64,000 nt of DNA from Pseudomonas sp. Ga0074129 (GTDB lineage: Bacteria > Pseudomonadota > Gammaproteobacteria > Pseudomonadales > Pseudomonadaceae): NCBI GenBank assembly GCA_001465025.1, contig LNDO01000057.1, positions 1 through 64,000 on the forward strand, written 5' to 3'. Shown here in pieces: positions 35,753 to 44,756 of the stretch. Under the pieces are notes generated by a model that was not told where the DNA came from, did no database searches, and was given only the letters and a program-made list of their open reading frames with translations. Position numbers and translations under genes: made by a program. Position 1 is the stretch's first letter. Every line of letters begins with the position of its first letter.

Positions 35753-36760
35753 ATGAAAGTGTTGCCTTGTGTATGGCTGGCCATTTTGGCGGGTACTGTT
35801 TGTATTAAAGCGAATGCCGACACAGCCTCGGTTGACGATGCCCGTGAGGCGCTGAGCAAACAGGAAGACGATGCCGACAGTGCCAAAGCGCTGGAGCAAG
35901 TGTTTCAAGCCGCTGAAAAAAGCTACACCCTGCTTAAAAAGGGTGAGCGCACCCTGACCTATGGCGTTGACTACTCTTTGGTGCGTGACACGCTCATCGA
36001 GACTGTGCGTACCAGCAATAACAATGTGTTCAGCGTAATAGGTCAGAGCGAGGCGCAGCACACCTTCACCAACTCCTTCACGTTTGACTATGGGGTGTGG
36101 GACAACCTGACCTTCAGTGTGCGCCTGCCACTGGTTGCCAAGTACGACACCGAGCGTGACCTTAACGCCTACAGCCTTGGCGATGTGTCGGCCAGTTTAC
36201 GTTGGCAGCCATGGACATCGTTACGCGGCAAGCCGGTCACTACTCTCTACGCCACATTGGGTTTGCCCACGGGTAACAGCCCCTATGACATCAATACGCA
36301 GAGCGATCTGGCCACCGGCAGTGGTGCTTACAGCCTGGGCGTGGGTGCCAATCTTTCTTATGTGATCGACCCTGTGGTGCTCTTTGGGTCGCTGGGTTAC
36401 ACCTACAACGTTCCCATAACGGGTATCGGCCAAGTGCGCGGTGGTCGGTTACTGGAAGAGGTGGATCCCGGTTCATCGTTCTCGCTGAGTATGGGCTTCG
36501 CTTATGCCTTGTCCTACGACGTGTCACTGGCCACCTCCTATCAAATGTCGCATTCGCTTAAGCCCACCTTCTCGTTTGCTGATGGCGACGCTGAAGGGCG
36601 AGGGCAAACCAGTGCAGTGATGAACTTTTCGCTCGGTTTGCGAACCTCGCCAGAGCGCATTGTTAACGTCAATGCGGGCTTTGGTATGACGGAAGATTCG
36701 CCGGATGTGTTGCTGGGCATCTCGATGCCTTTGGACATCAAAGGCCTCAAGGCCCAATAA
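35753..36760 (+). CDS. Predicted outer-membrane beta-barrel protein
   Basis: A 335-residue protein with a signal peptide (about 1-23), a charged N-terminal segment with coiled-coil character (about 25-65, DDAREALSKQEDDADSAKAL), then alternating beta strands with aromatic girdles (LTYGVDYSLVRDT, FDYGVWDNLTFSVRLPLVAKYD, SASLRWQPW). The C-terminus does not end in a classical terminal Phe. The barrel resembles uncharacterised transporter-like proteins of the meta-pathway phenol-degradation type, but that link is weak. GGGGG lies 8 bases before the ATG. It lies in the envelope cluster between the C39 peptidase and FadL-like genes, same strand, short gaps. Confidence 0.65.
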   Translation: MKVLPCVWLAILAGTVCIKANADTASVDDAREALSKQEDDADSAKALEQVFQAAEKSYTLLKKGERTLTYGVDYSLVRDTLIETVRTSNNNVFSVIGQSEAQHTFTNSFTFDYGVWDNLTFSVRLPLVAKYDTERDLNAYSLGDVSASLRWQPWTSLRGKPVTTLYATLGLPTGNSPYDINTQSDLATGSGAYSLGVGANLSYVIDPVVLFGSLGYTYNVPITGIGQVRGGRLLEEVDPGSSFSLSMGFAYALSYDVSLATSYQMSHSLKPTFSFADGDAEGRGQTSAVMNFSLGLRTSPERIVNVNAGFGMTEDSPDVLLGISMPLDIKGLKAQ

Positions 36761-36777
36761 AGGCGAGCGAACTCATC

Positions 36778-38370
36778 ATGATTAAGCGAGTTTCGCTGCT
36801 TGCGCAGGCGATTGCCGGGGCTGCTGCGCTTTATGCCGGGCTGGCCGATGCTCAGTTGGCGCAGAACCTGACCATTGGCAGCCCCAAAGCCATGGCATTA
36901 GGCAATGCCATCACGGCCGACTTTAGCGGTATTGATGCCGTGCATTACAACCCTGCGGCTCTGACCAAGCTCAAAGGTCGGCAAACCACCATGAAATTCA
37001 TCACAGGCATGATGGACATCCGGGCTGAGTTTGATGCGCCAGCGGGGTACGGCAGCAATTTCCTAGGTCTCAATGATGACCCTGTGGCCAACTCATCCAG
37101 CCGCGCAGGTTCGGCCATGATGTACCTGCCGGGTGTCGGTGGTGCTGTCGAATTGCCGATGCTGTTTGCGCCCTTGGCCGGGTTGTCGATAAACCCTCCG
37201 GGTTCCAAGATTACCTTCGCCACCAACGTGTATACCCCGCAAGCCCTCGGCTTTGCCCGTGAGGATGACGATCCTGGTCGTTATCAAGGTAAGGAGTTGG
37301 TGATTCAGCGGCTGACCTATTTTTCCCCGTCGGTGGCTTATCAGGTAAACGATGAGCTGTCTGTCGGGCTATCAATCGGTTTCTCACATCAGGCCATGGC
37401 GCTCAACCAAGACTTCCGTGCCCCTGGTGTTCTGACCGGCTTTACCGGCGTTGCGCAAGATGCGCTGTGTACGGTGCAAGGCAACCCCTTCGAGTTGTTG
37501 CTTAATTTGTGCGGTGGCGATTTGGGGCCGTTCACTGATATTGCCAATATCGATATCGACATGCAGCAAAGCCTTTCACCCACCTGGAATATTGGCTTTC
37601 TCTGGGAGCCGACTGACTGGTTCGCCTGGGGGGCGGTTTACCAGAGTGAAGCCAAGATGCGTCTCAAAGGTCGTTATGTCGTTGAGTACTCCGAGGACTG
37701 GCAGGGCTTTTGGCAAGGTCTTGATTCATCACTTATAGGCGCAATCTTTAATAGTCTGACGCCCAGCGGCGTGTTCAACGAGGAAGTCGGTAATGTCTCG
37801 CTGGACATGACCTATCCCGCGCACTTTTCAACGGGCCTGAAACTCAAGCCGCATGATCGCTGGCAGATCAATTTTGATCTGAAGTGGACTGACTATGCTG
37901 CGTGGGACAAATTTGAGCTCGAGTTTGATCGCGAACTGGATGTCCTGACCATTGCCAAGTTGTTTTCGCCCAATAATGCAACGTCCACCAGCATCATCTT
38001 GGATCGCGGTTATGAATCGGTCTGGAGTTGGGCGGTGGGCGTTGAATACCAGGTCAATGATCGCCTGAGCCTGCGCATGGGCTACGAGCCGCGTCCCTCT
38101 GCCATTCCGGCTAACAAGGCCGATGTGCTAGCCCCATTAGGGGATGCCAATTTGTATGGCCTGGGCGTGGGGTATCAGTGGGACAAAGATACCGTCATCG
38201 ATCTGGGTTTCAACTACCTGGTCAGCAAACAAGACATCCCCGCCCGCTCCAGTTGCAACATCAACTGTTCGACCATCGACAGCATGGTGTACAACCCCTA
38301 TGCCGATCTTGATGTTAAAACCCGCGTCAAAGCTTATGTCTTGGCATTGACCTATCGCACCACTTTTTAG
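36778..38370 (+). CDS. FadL/OmpP1/TodX-family outer-membrane transporter
   Basis: A 530-residue barrel for uptake of hydrophobic molecules such as long-chain fatty acids or aromatics. After the signal peptide (ending LADA) it shows the FadL plug region with the conserved NPA in VHYNPAALTKLKGR (about 57-70), typical strand patterns, FSPSVAYQVNDELSVGLS and LSLRMGYEPRPSAIP, and a C-terminal ALTYRTTF ending in Phe as expected for BAM-dependent insertion. It is longer than E. coli FadL (446 residues). It lies 17 bases after the previous barrel gene, so the cluster is an operon. The substrate is unknown. Confidence 0.9.
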   Translation: MIKRVSLLAQAIAGAAALYAGLADAQLAQNLTIGSPKAMALGNAITADFSGIDAVHYNPAALTKLKGRQTTMKFITGMMDIRAEFDAPAGYGSNFLGLNDDPVANSSSRAGSAMMYLPGVGGAVELPMLFAPLAGLSINPPGSKITFATNVYTPQALGFAREDDDPGRYQGKELVIQRLTYFSPSVAYQVNDELSVGLSIGFSHQAMALNQDFRAPGVLTGFTGVAQDALCTVQGNPFELLLNLCGGDLGPFTDIANIDIDMQQSLSPTWNIGFLWEPTDWFAWGAVYQSEAKMRLKGRYVVEYSEDWQGFWQGLDSSLIGAIFNSLTPSGVFNEEVGNVSLDMTYPAHFSTGLKLKPHDRWQINFDLKWTDYAAWDKFELEFDRELDVLTIAKLFSPNNATSTSIILDRGYESVWSWAVGVEYQVNDRLSLRMGYEPRPSAIPANKADVLAPLGDANLYGLGVGYQWDKDTVIDLGFNYLVSKQDIPARSSCNINCSTIDSMVYNPYADLDVKTRVKAYVLALTYRTTF

Positions 38371-38379
38371 GGCCAGGGT

Positions 38380-39528
38380 ATGCGTGCTTATTGGGTGCTA
38401 TGCAGTCTGTTGGTCAGCCTCGATGCGACAGCCTCCGGTCGCTACCTAACGTGGGTGGATGATCAGGGTCGAGTGCACAATACCTTTGTCGGCGAGCGTT
38501 TGAATGCCCATCAACGCTCTGCCGCCAGCACGATCCAGCGCACGGATGATGCGCGAATGAATGAGCCAGCCAGTGGTGGTTGGCCCGGTAGTTCACGTAG
38601 CGGGGAGAGCAAGCGTCGCTATTTCACGTGGGTTGATGCCAGTGGCAATCTGCAAAACAGCTTTTATGCCGGACGTCAGGTACAGGCCGGTGGCAATGAA
38701 ATGCTGCTGGATACCGGCGAGCAGGCAGACGCATTTATCAGCTCTGACGTACTGGAGGGGCGTGATTTCGCTCGCAGCGAAGAGGATGGCCGCTATTTCA
38801 CCTGGGTGGACGAACAAGGACGTATGCGCAACTCCAAGGTTGCCGCTCAGGGTGCCGTAACACAGCCGCCAGGGATGCGTACTGTTGTGCCCACGCAAGG
38901 CCGCGAAGTGAGTTTTGCCGCAAGGCCGCAGGCCTTGCCAGGGCTCGACGGCCAGCCGAATGCCGCTATGCAGGCGCTGTTGAAGGGGGCTGATGGTCGC
39001 CAGAGCGGTCGCTACCAGGCGCTACAGGAGCGTTGCTGTGGCCAGTTGAACGATGATAATTTTTCTGTGCTCAGTGCAGATGAACCCCGCTACGAAGAGC
39101 TCAATCGCTTCTCGCCCAGCCTGGATTTCCCCATGGGTAAAAGCTACTACGCCGCGTTGAGACTGCCGCGTTCGCAGTATGACTACGGATTGCGCGTGCG
39201 CAGTTTTGCCAATAAAAAAGTGGCTTATCCATCGCTATTGTTTCTTGACCAGGCCAAGCAACCCACACGCTTGGTAAGCGATGCGGTTTATCAATTGCAT
39301 GCAGAAACTTGGTATCGCTATGCGTTTATCGAAGGCACCGTACCGGTGCGTGCAGCAGCGGGAGAGCAGTACGTATTGCTGTTGACCACGGACGAAGATC
39401 GCAGTTTGCAAACGCTTGATAACAGGCCTTTCAAACGTCCGCTGCAGGCTCTGACTGTAGATGAAGAGGGCATGCAGGCCCATGCACACAGCGAAGAAGG
39501 TGCCTTCGAATTGGCGGTCGTGCGCTAG
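38380..39528 (+). CDS. MalM-like envelope protein with three TWVD repeats
   Basis: A 382-residue secreted protein with a signal peptide (about 1-19, ending DATAS). The N-terminal half has three copies of a DUF4124-like motif, RYLTWVDDQGRVHN, RYFTWVDASGNLQN and RYFTWVDEQGRMRN. The C-terminal half (about 215-382) has LNDDNFSVLSADEPRYEELN and FPMGKSYYAALRLPRSQYD, resembling the periplasmic MalM family and proteins called FilE in Acinetobacter. A CC pair lies near 218. The gene starts 9 bases after the FadL-like stop. Function is unknown; a structural or carbohydrate-related envelope role is possible. Confidence 0.7.
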   Translation: MRAYWVLCSLLVSLDATASGRYLTWVDDQGRVHNTFVGERLNAHQRSAASTIQRTDDARMNEPASGGWPGSSRSGESKRRYFTWVDASGNLQNSFYAGRQVQAGGNEMLLDTGEQADAFISSDVLEGRDFARSEEDGRYFTWVDEQGRMRNSKVAAQGAVTQPPGMRTVVPTQGREVSFAARPQALPGLDGQPNAAMQALLKGADGRQSGRYQALQERCCGQLNDDNFSVLSADEPRYEELNRFSPSLDFPMGKSYYAALRLPRSQYDYGLRVRSFANKKVAYPSLLFLDQAKQPTRLVSDAVYQLHAETWYRYAFIEGTVPVRAAAGEQYVLLLTTDEDRSLQTLDNRPFKRPLQALTVDEEGMQAHAHSEEGAFELAVVR

Positions 39529-39714
39529 CCATCGCATTGAGTCCGCTCGCAACGCAGTAGGTCTTGCCAGCCATCGATAATCGGATGCTGAGCAATATCT
39601 ATTTGACTGCGCCGGAGCCTCACATGTGTCACCAGGAATGTGATCAGCTGAGCGCTATCCATCCCATCCCCGTCGTCAACGGAAAGCCCTGTGTCAGGTC
39701 ATACGTCGATAAGC

Positions 39715-39743
39715 AAAAAGCCCGGAGGTTTTCCGGGCTTTTT
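39715..39743. terminator. Bidirectional terminator after the envelope cluster
   Basis: AAAAAGCCCGGA and TCCGGGCTTTTT form a symmetrical stem between the convergent MalM-like and ATP-grasp genes. Confidence 0.9.
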
Positions 39744-39757
39744 GATGTTACAGAGAC

Positions 39758-40744
39758 TCAGATCTGAGCGATGGAAACGTGACCAAAGAGTTCTTGAGAG
39801 AAGCGCACACGCTCTTCAGGGGTTTCCACAATGCCTTTCTTGGCCAGTTCTGCAATGCGCGCCTCAACAGCGTGGGCGCGGTGGGTTAGGCCACAGTCAT
39901 TGGCGATCTGAATGTTCAAACCAGGACGGGCGTTAAGTTCGAGAATCAGCGGGCCTTTGTCCTGATCCAGCACCATGTCTACGCCGATATAACCCAAGCC
40001 GCACAGCTCATAACAGCCCGCAGCCAGTTTCATAAAGCCATCCCAGTTCGGCAATTGCACACCATCAACAGCGTTGGCGGTGTCCGGGTGCTTGCTGATT
40101 TTGTTATTTAGCCAAGTCCCGCGCAGCGTAATGCCTGTCGCCATATCAACACCCACACCGATCGCGCCTTGGTGCAAGTTGGCCTTACCGCCGGATTGGC
40201 GGGTGGGCAAACGCAGCATGGCCATCACCGGATAACCCATAAGCACGATGATGCGAATGTCTGGCACACCTTCATAGCTGATGCTTTTGAAGATCGGATC
40301 AGGGGTGACGCGATACTCGATCAGTGCGCGGTCGCGGTGACCGCCGAGTGAGTAAAGGCCCGAGAGAATGCTGGAAATCTGCTGTTCGATCTCTTCGTGG
40401 CTGATGATCTTGCCGGAGACGGTCTTGTACTTTTCCTCAAAGCGATCAGCGATGACCAGAATGCCGTCACCGCCGGCACCCTGGGCAGGCTTCACCACAA
40501 AATCAGGGCGCTCGCCGATGATGTCGCGCAGTTTTTCAATGCCCTTTTCCGTGTCGATGATGCCGTACATTTCCGGCACATCGATGCCGGCTTCGATGGC
40601 GCGCATCTTGGTGATGATCTTGTCGTCGACAATCGGATACAGGTGCCGTTTGTTGTACTTCAGCACGTAATCCGCGTTGCGCCGGTTGATACCCATGATG
40701 CCTTTGGCCTCAAGGGCTTTCCACGTCTTGATCAGACCGAACAT
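39758..40744 (-). CDS. RimK-like alpha-L-glutamate ligase (ATP-grasp)
   Basis: A 328-residue ATP-grasp ligase related to RimK, the enzyme that adds glutamates to ribosomal protein S6. Visible features are the ATP-binding loop FVVKPAQGAGGDGILV (about 95-110), a nucleotide-contact region around RALIEYRV, and the metal-binding LILELNARPGLNIQIAN (about 258-274). The target is unknown; a peptide or protein amino-acid ligation is expected from the fold. It is the last gene of a leftward operon with the 7TM inactive-transglutaminase gene (4-base gap) and the retropepsin-like gene, a combination conserved in many proteobacteria. Confidence 0.88.
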   Translation of the reverse strand: MFGLIKTWKALEAKGIMGINRRNADYVLKYNKRHLYPIVDDKIITKMRAIEAGIDVPEMYGIIDTEKGIEKLRDIIGERPDFVVKPAQGAGGDGILVIADRFEEKYKTVSGKIISHEEIEQQISSILSGLYSLGGHRDRALIEYRVTPDPIFKSISYEGVPDIRIIVLMGYPVMAMLRLPTRQSGGKANLHQGAIGVGVDMATGITLRGTWLNNKISKHPDTANAVDGVQLPNWDGFMKLAAGCYELCGLGYIGVDMVLDQDKGPLILELNARPGLNIQIANDCGLTHRAHAVEARIAELAKKGIVETPEERVRFSQELFGHVSIAQI

Positions 40745-40748
40745 GGCA

Positions 40749-42275
40749 TTAATCCTTGAGGAAGGCTTTAAAGCGGAACAGCTCAGTCAGGCGGTAGCCA
40801 CGGTAGCGACCCATCGCCAGCATGAAGCCCACCAGAATCATGAGAACGGCCGGGAAGGTGAAAATAAAGTAATTCAGCTCCGGTACGCTCATCAGCAGGT
40901 GCGCCAGGGTGGCGGCGAACAGGGTGCCAATAGCCACTTTAAAGGCGTGCGAGCCGCCTCGCTCTTCCCAGGTAATCGACAGGCGTTCGATGGTCATGGT
41001 CAGAATCACCATTGGGAACAGTGCCACCGACAGACCGCGCTCAAGGCCCAGCTTATGGCTGAACAGGCTGATGGCCGCGATTAACACCACCACAAACGTT
41101 AGCACTACCGAGAGTCGTGGCAGCATTTGCAGTTTGAGATGTTCCAAGTACGAGCGTAGCGACAAGCCGAGGGCAGTGATCACAGTAAACAGGAAAATAC
41201 CAAAGCCCAGTTGCGTTTCGCGGAAGGCCAGAGCAATCAGCACAGGGGTAAAGGTTCCCAGTGTCTGAAGGCCGCCCAGGTTACGCAGGATCAGAATGAC
41301 CAGCACACCGATCGGGATCATGACCATGACCATAAAGGTCTGCTGCGTTTGCAGTGGCAGGCCATAAAGGCTGTATTCAAGGAAGTCAGCGTCAGTGTTT
41401 TCGTCGGTCAGCTTAGCCAGGCGTATGGCATTCATTTCGCTGTTATTCAAGCTGAAGCTAACTTGCGCCTGCTTACCACCTTCAAGGGTCACCAGGTTTT
41501 CGTCACCAATCCACCACACCAAACGGTCAACTGGCAGGCCTTGTTCGCCGGTTTCCGGATTGAAGTAAAGCCATTTTTCACCGTTGAAACTGCGCAGCCA
41601 CAGTTCAGGGCTTTGCTGGATTTCAGAAGCCAGGCGAATGGTGTGCACACGCTCCATAGGGACGTGAGCGATAGACAGCAGCAACTCAATGGCTTTTGAT
41701 TTGTTGGATGTTGACGCATCGCCGCCAAGCAACAGTTTTACGTTGTCATCGTTGGGGTTGTTGACGCGTTTGATGGTTTCACTGATGAAGGTTTCCACAT
41801 CCGCAGAGTGCTGACGGATGGGGGCCAGCAGGGCTTCGGCCGCAATTTTTTCGGCACCTTCGACTGGGATGCTATCGCGGAAGATCGGTCCCTTCGCCTT
41901 GGCTTGTTCACCGCTATAGCGCTTGGTCAGCACCAGGCGGTAGTACAAGGTTTGTTTACCGTTGGCGCGACGGGCTGACCAGGTCACCTTACGGTTTCCG
42001 TCCGCGCGGTTGATGCTCACACCGTAGTTATTGGAAATGAAGCTTTCATTGAGGCTGACATAATCCTGAGCCAGGGGCGGCACAAACATCTGCAGTTTGA
42101 CCGGCTCGCGCGGGCTGGCCTGGAATTCGACTTTGGCGTCGATGTTCCAAAGATCATCAGTCTCATCGGCGGTCATGGGGATGCCGAGGATGAAAATCTG
42201 GTAGGCCGTGATCAGAACGCCCAGGCTCACAAGGAGAATAATCAGGACTTTCAGATGAAGGGTAAGAGAGCGCAT
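40749..42275 (-). CDS. Inactive transglutaminase / seven-transmembrane protein
   Basis: A 508-residue membrane protein. It has one N-terminal helix (about 8-30), a periplasmic domain with a transglutaminase-like fold region (about 130-280) that lacks the expected Cys-His-Asp catalytic triad, then seven transmembrane helices (about 315-490, starting TFMVMVMIPIGVLVILIL). Comparative studies of amidoligase systems describe this architecture next to RimK-like ATP-grasp enzymes and a pepsin-like protease. The periplasmic domain may bind peptide or peptidoglycan and the 7TM part may signal inward; both are inferences. It is the middle gene of the operon. Confidence 0.85.
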   Translation of the reverse strand: MRSLTLHLKVLIILLVSLGVLITAYQIFILGIPMTADETDDLWNIDAKVEFQASPREPVKLQMFVPPLAQDYVSLNESFISNNYGVSINRADGNRKVTWSARRANGKQTLYYRLVLTKRYSGEQAKAKGPIFRDSIPVEGAEKIAAEALLAPIRQHSADVETFISETIKRVNNPNDDNVKLLLGGDASTSNKSKAIELLLSIAHVPMERVHTIRLASEIQQSPELWLRSFNGEKWLYFNPETGEQGLPVDRLVWWIGDENLVTLEGGKQAQVSFSLNNSEMNAIRLAKLTDENTDADFLEYSLYGLPLQTQQTFMVMVMIPIGVLVILILRNLGGLQTLGTFTPVLIALAFRETQLGFGIFLFTVITALGLSLRSYLEHLKLQMLPRLSVVLTFVVVLIAAISLFSHKLGLERGLSVALFPMVILTMTIERLSITWEERGGSHAFKVAIGTLFAATLAHLLMSVPELNYFIFTFPAVLMILVGFMLAMGRYRGYRLTELFRFKAFLKD

Positions 42276-42280
42276 GGGAA

Positions 42281-42823
42281 TTACTCGCCAGGGTTTGCGT
42301 CAGGGGTGCAAGCAGGCTTGCCTGCTGCGTATTTAAGGCTGGGGTCGACTACTGCTGAGAAACGCGTCAGTGCATCGGAGCCTATCAATAATGGGTATTG
42401 GAATGCACTGCGGTCAGTCAAGTTCACTTCAATGCTGCGCAAGGTTTGCCCCATGCACACGTCCATCTCGATAACGGGACGCGCTGTATAGGTTTTGCCT
42501 TCTTCAGGATCATAGTCGCCTGCGCGGCGTTTGATTTTGCTGATGCGCGCAAGCGGGCGTTCAATTGGGCTGCTCTGGGCTTGATCAATGCCTAGGTAGA
42601 AACGAACCCAGGTTTCACCGTCACGTTTGAAGCGTTTGATATCGCGCGCACTGAGCGAGGCTGTTTTGGCGCCAGTATCGAGTTTGGCTGCAAGCTTTAG
42701 ATCCAGATCCAGCAGGCGCACATATTCATTGAGCCCATATACGGTTTTTTGCTCGGCCACGGCTGTGCCGAAGCCAGTAGCAATCAGTAGGCACAATAGA
42801 AGGTAGGTGGGTTTGAGTGTCAT
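42281..42823 (-). CDS. Retropepsin-like aspartic protease (annotated as ATP-dependent zinc protease)
   Basis: A 180-residue periplasmic protein with a signal peptide (about 1-23, ending AVA). The core contains AAKLDTGAKTASLSARDI (about 42-59), with the DTGA catalytic motif of retroviral-type aspartic proteases. A downstream GSDALTRFSAVVDPSLKY region gives the second conserved part. The usual database name (ATP-dependent zinc protease, or RimK C-terminal-like) does not match these motifs well. It is the first gene of the leftward operon with the 7TM protein and ATP-grasp ligase. It probably cleaves a periplasmic protein as part of that system. Confidence 0.85.
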   Translation of the reverse strand: MTLKPTYLLLCLLIATGFGTAVAEQKTVYGLNEYVRLLDLDLKLAAKLDTGAKTASLSARDIKRFKRDGETWVRFYLGIDQAQSSPIERPLARISKIKRRAGDYDPEEGKTYTARPVIEMDVCMGQTLRSIEVNLTDRSAFQYPLLIGSDALTRFSAVVDPSLKYAAGKPACTPDANPGE

Positions 42824-43032
42824 AGAGCCTGTAGGTATCGGGGTAGGGCGAAGAGGTGCGGTGTATTACTGAATAGTATTGCTGACGTTGAGTCTAGCAG
42901 GCGTGACGGATTTACCTTCGGGCCTTCAGCGGGCGGCATTCTATCATGGGCTTTTTCAGTGCGGACAGGCGCTTAGACGCCTTTATGCAAGTAAAGATGG
43001 ATGTAAGGTTCGACTAAAGTCAGTACGTATAT

Positions 43033-43040
43033 TGTCGACA
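43033..43040. promoter_or_regulatory. Upstream TGTCGACA operator candidate
   Basis: A palindrome (context ATTGTCGACAC) 83 bases before the GntR start. An identical core occurs at 43106. Paired palindromes in front of a GntR-type regulator suggest autoregulation. Confidence 0.5.
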
Positions 43041-43105
43041 CATTGTTGCTTTTAATTGACTGATTTGGATCTTGAGGGTAGTTTTAGCCTATAAAATCAG
43101 GCTGG

Positions 43106-43113
43106 TGTCGACA
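43106..43113. promoter_or_regulatory. Downstream TGTCGACA operator candidate
   Basis: The second palindrome (context GTGTCGACAAT, the reverse complement of the first site) ends 2 bases before the ATG of the GntR gene. Binding here would block transcription or ribosome access. The two sites are inversely related and 73 bases apart. Confidence 0.5.
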
Positions 43114-43115
43114 AT

Positions 43116-43853
43116 ATGCTGGAAGTGATTGAGCCTATCGATACGCTGCAGGAGGATTCCGAAACCCTCTCGGAGCAGGTTTTTCGGCGCATTCAGGCGG
43201 CCATCGTCAAAGGAGAGATCGCGCCGGGCAGCAAAATATCTGAGCCTGAGCTGGCGCGTACCTATGGCATCAGCCGAGGTCCGTTGCGTGAGGCCATCCA
43301 TCGCCTTGAAGGGCAGCGGCTGCTGGTGCGCATTCCGCATGTCGGCGCACGGGTGGTTTCGTTGTCTCATGCCGAACTGATTGAGCTGTATGAAATTCGC
43401 GAATCGCTTGAGGGAATGGCCTGCCGCCTTGCCGCTGAGCGCATGACGCAAAAGGAAATCGATGAGCTGCGCCAAGTGCTGGACCTGCACGAGCAGGATG
43501 AAGCATTTAAGGCGGGCGTCGGTTACTACCAGCAGGAAGGTGATTTTGACTTCCACTATCGAATCATTCAGGGCAGCGGCAACAAGACGTTGACGCAAAT
43601 GCTCTGCGGCGAGCTGTATCAGTTGGTGCGCATGTACCGCTTGCAGTTCTCCGCTACGCCCAAACGTCCACGCCAGGCCTTTGCCGAACACCACCGTATT
43701 CTCGATGCCATTGCTGACCGCGACGGTGAGTTGGCCGAGTTGCTGATGCGTCGCCATATCGGCGCTTCCAAACGCAATATTGAGCGTCACTTCACCCTCA
43801 GTACGGGGCAGGGCGCACCTTCCAAGACAGCCAAAAACCGAGGTGAGTTATGA
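43116..43853 (+). CDS. GntR-family regulator of the methylcitrate cycle
   Basis: A 245-residue FadR-type GntR repressor. The winged helix at the N-terminus (about 20-85) has [20 protein letters not shown] and the recognition-helix region [20 protein letters not shown]. The C-terminal FCD ligand domain includes [19 protein letters not shown] (about 90-108) and metal-binding His in FDFHYRII and EHHRILDAI. The ligand is probably 2-methylcitrate or a related intermediate, from its place at the head of the prp operon. Its stop overlaps the prpB start (ATGA). Two TGTCGACA palindromes upstream are likely operators. Confidence 0.92.
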   Translation: MLEVIEPIDTLQEDSETLSEQVFRRIQAAIVKGEIAPGSKISEPELARTYGISRGPLREAIHRLEGQRLLVRIPHVGARVVSLSHAELIELYEIRESLEGMACRLAAERMTQKEIDELRQVLDLHEQDEAFKAGVGYYQQEGDFDFHYRIIQGSGNKTLTQMLCGELYQLVRMYRLQFSATPKRPRQAFAEHHRILDAIADRDGELAELLMRRHIGASKRNIERHFTLSTGQGAPSKTAKNRGEL

Positions 43854-44734
43854 GTCAGCTTTCTCCAGGTCAGCGTTTCCGTCAGGCCCTTGCTATCGAG
43901 ACGCCATTGCAGGTTATCGGCGCGATCAACGCCAACCATGCGCTTTTGGCCAAACGCGCAGGCTTTCGGGCTATCTACCTGTCGGGTGGCGGCGTGGCGG
44001 CGGGCTCCCTTGGTTTGCCGGATTTGGGCATCAATACGCTGGATGACGTACTCACTGATGTGCGTCGCATCACCGATGTCTGCGATCTGCCGCTGTTGGT
44101 CGACATCGATACCGGTTTTGGTCCCTCGGCCTTCAATATTGAACGCACTATCAAGAACCTGATTAAAGCTGGCGCCGCTGCCGCGCATATCGAGGATCAG
44201 GTGGGGGCCAAGCGTTGTGGTCATCGCCCTGGCAAAGAAATCGTAACCTGCGAAGAAATGGTCGACCGCGTGCGCGCTGCCGCTGATGCCAAAACCGACC
44301 CGGATTTCTTTCTGATCGCCCGTACTGATGCCATCCAGGCCGAAGGTGTAGACGCAGCGATTGAGCGTTGCCAGCGTTACGTGGAGGCGGGTGCCGATGG
44401 CATTTTTGCCGAAGCCGCCTACGACTTGCCAACCTACAAGCGCTTCGTCGACGCGCTGAATGTGCCGGTGCTGGCCAATATCACCGAATTTGGTGCTACG
44501 CCGTTGTTTACCCGCGACGAATTGGCGTCGGTTGGCGTGGCCATCCAGCTTTATCCGCTGTCGGCGTTCCGCGCGGCCAACAAGGCGGCTGAAAGTGTCT
44601 ACACCTCGATTCGCCAGCAAGGCCATCAGCAGGATGTGATCGAACTGATGCAGACCCGTGCCGAACTCTATGACCGCATTGGCTATCACGCTTTTGAGCA
44701 AAAGCTTGATGCCCTGTTCGCGGCAAAAAAATAA
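43850..44734 (+). CDS. prpB: 2-Methylisocitrate lyase
   Basis: Splits 2-methylisocitrate into pyruvate and succinate, the last step of the methylcitrate cycle for propionyl-CoA. The 294-residue protein belongs to the isocitrate lyase/PEP mutase family, with [15 protein letters not shown] (about 45-59), DIDTGFG (metal-binding Asp), the catalytic loop [10 protein letters not shown] (about 121-130, with the essential Cys), and RTDA. It is translationally coupled to the GntR gene before it and followed after 22 bases by prpC. Confidence 0.97.
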   Translation: MSQLSPGQRFRQALAIETPLQVIGAINANHALLAKRAGFRAIYLSGGGVAAGSLGLPDLGINTLDDVLTDVRRITDVCDLPLLVDIDTGFGPSAFNIERTIKNLIKAGAAAAHIEDQVGAKRCGHRPGKEIVTCEEMVDRVRAAADAKTDPDFFLIARTDAIQAEGVDAAIERCQRYVEAGADGIFAEAAYDLPTYKRFVDALNVPVLANITEFGATPLFTRDELASVGVAIQLYPLSAFRAANKAAESVYTSIRQQGHQQDVIELMQTRAELYDRIGYHAFEQKLDALFAAKK

Positions 44735-44756
44735 GACCGGACTTGAGGAGATAACC

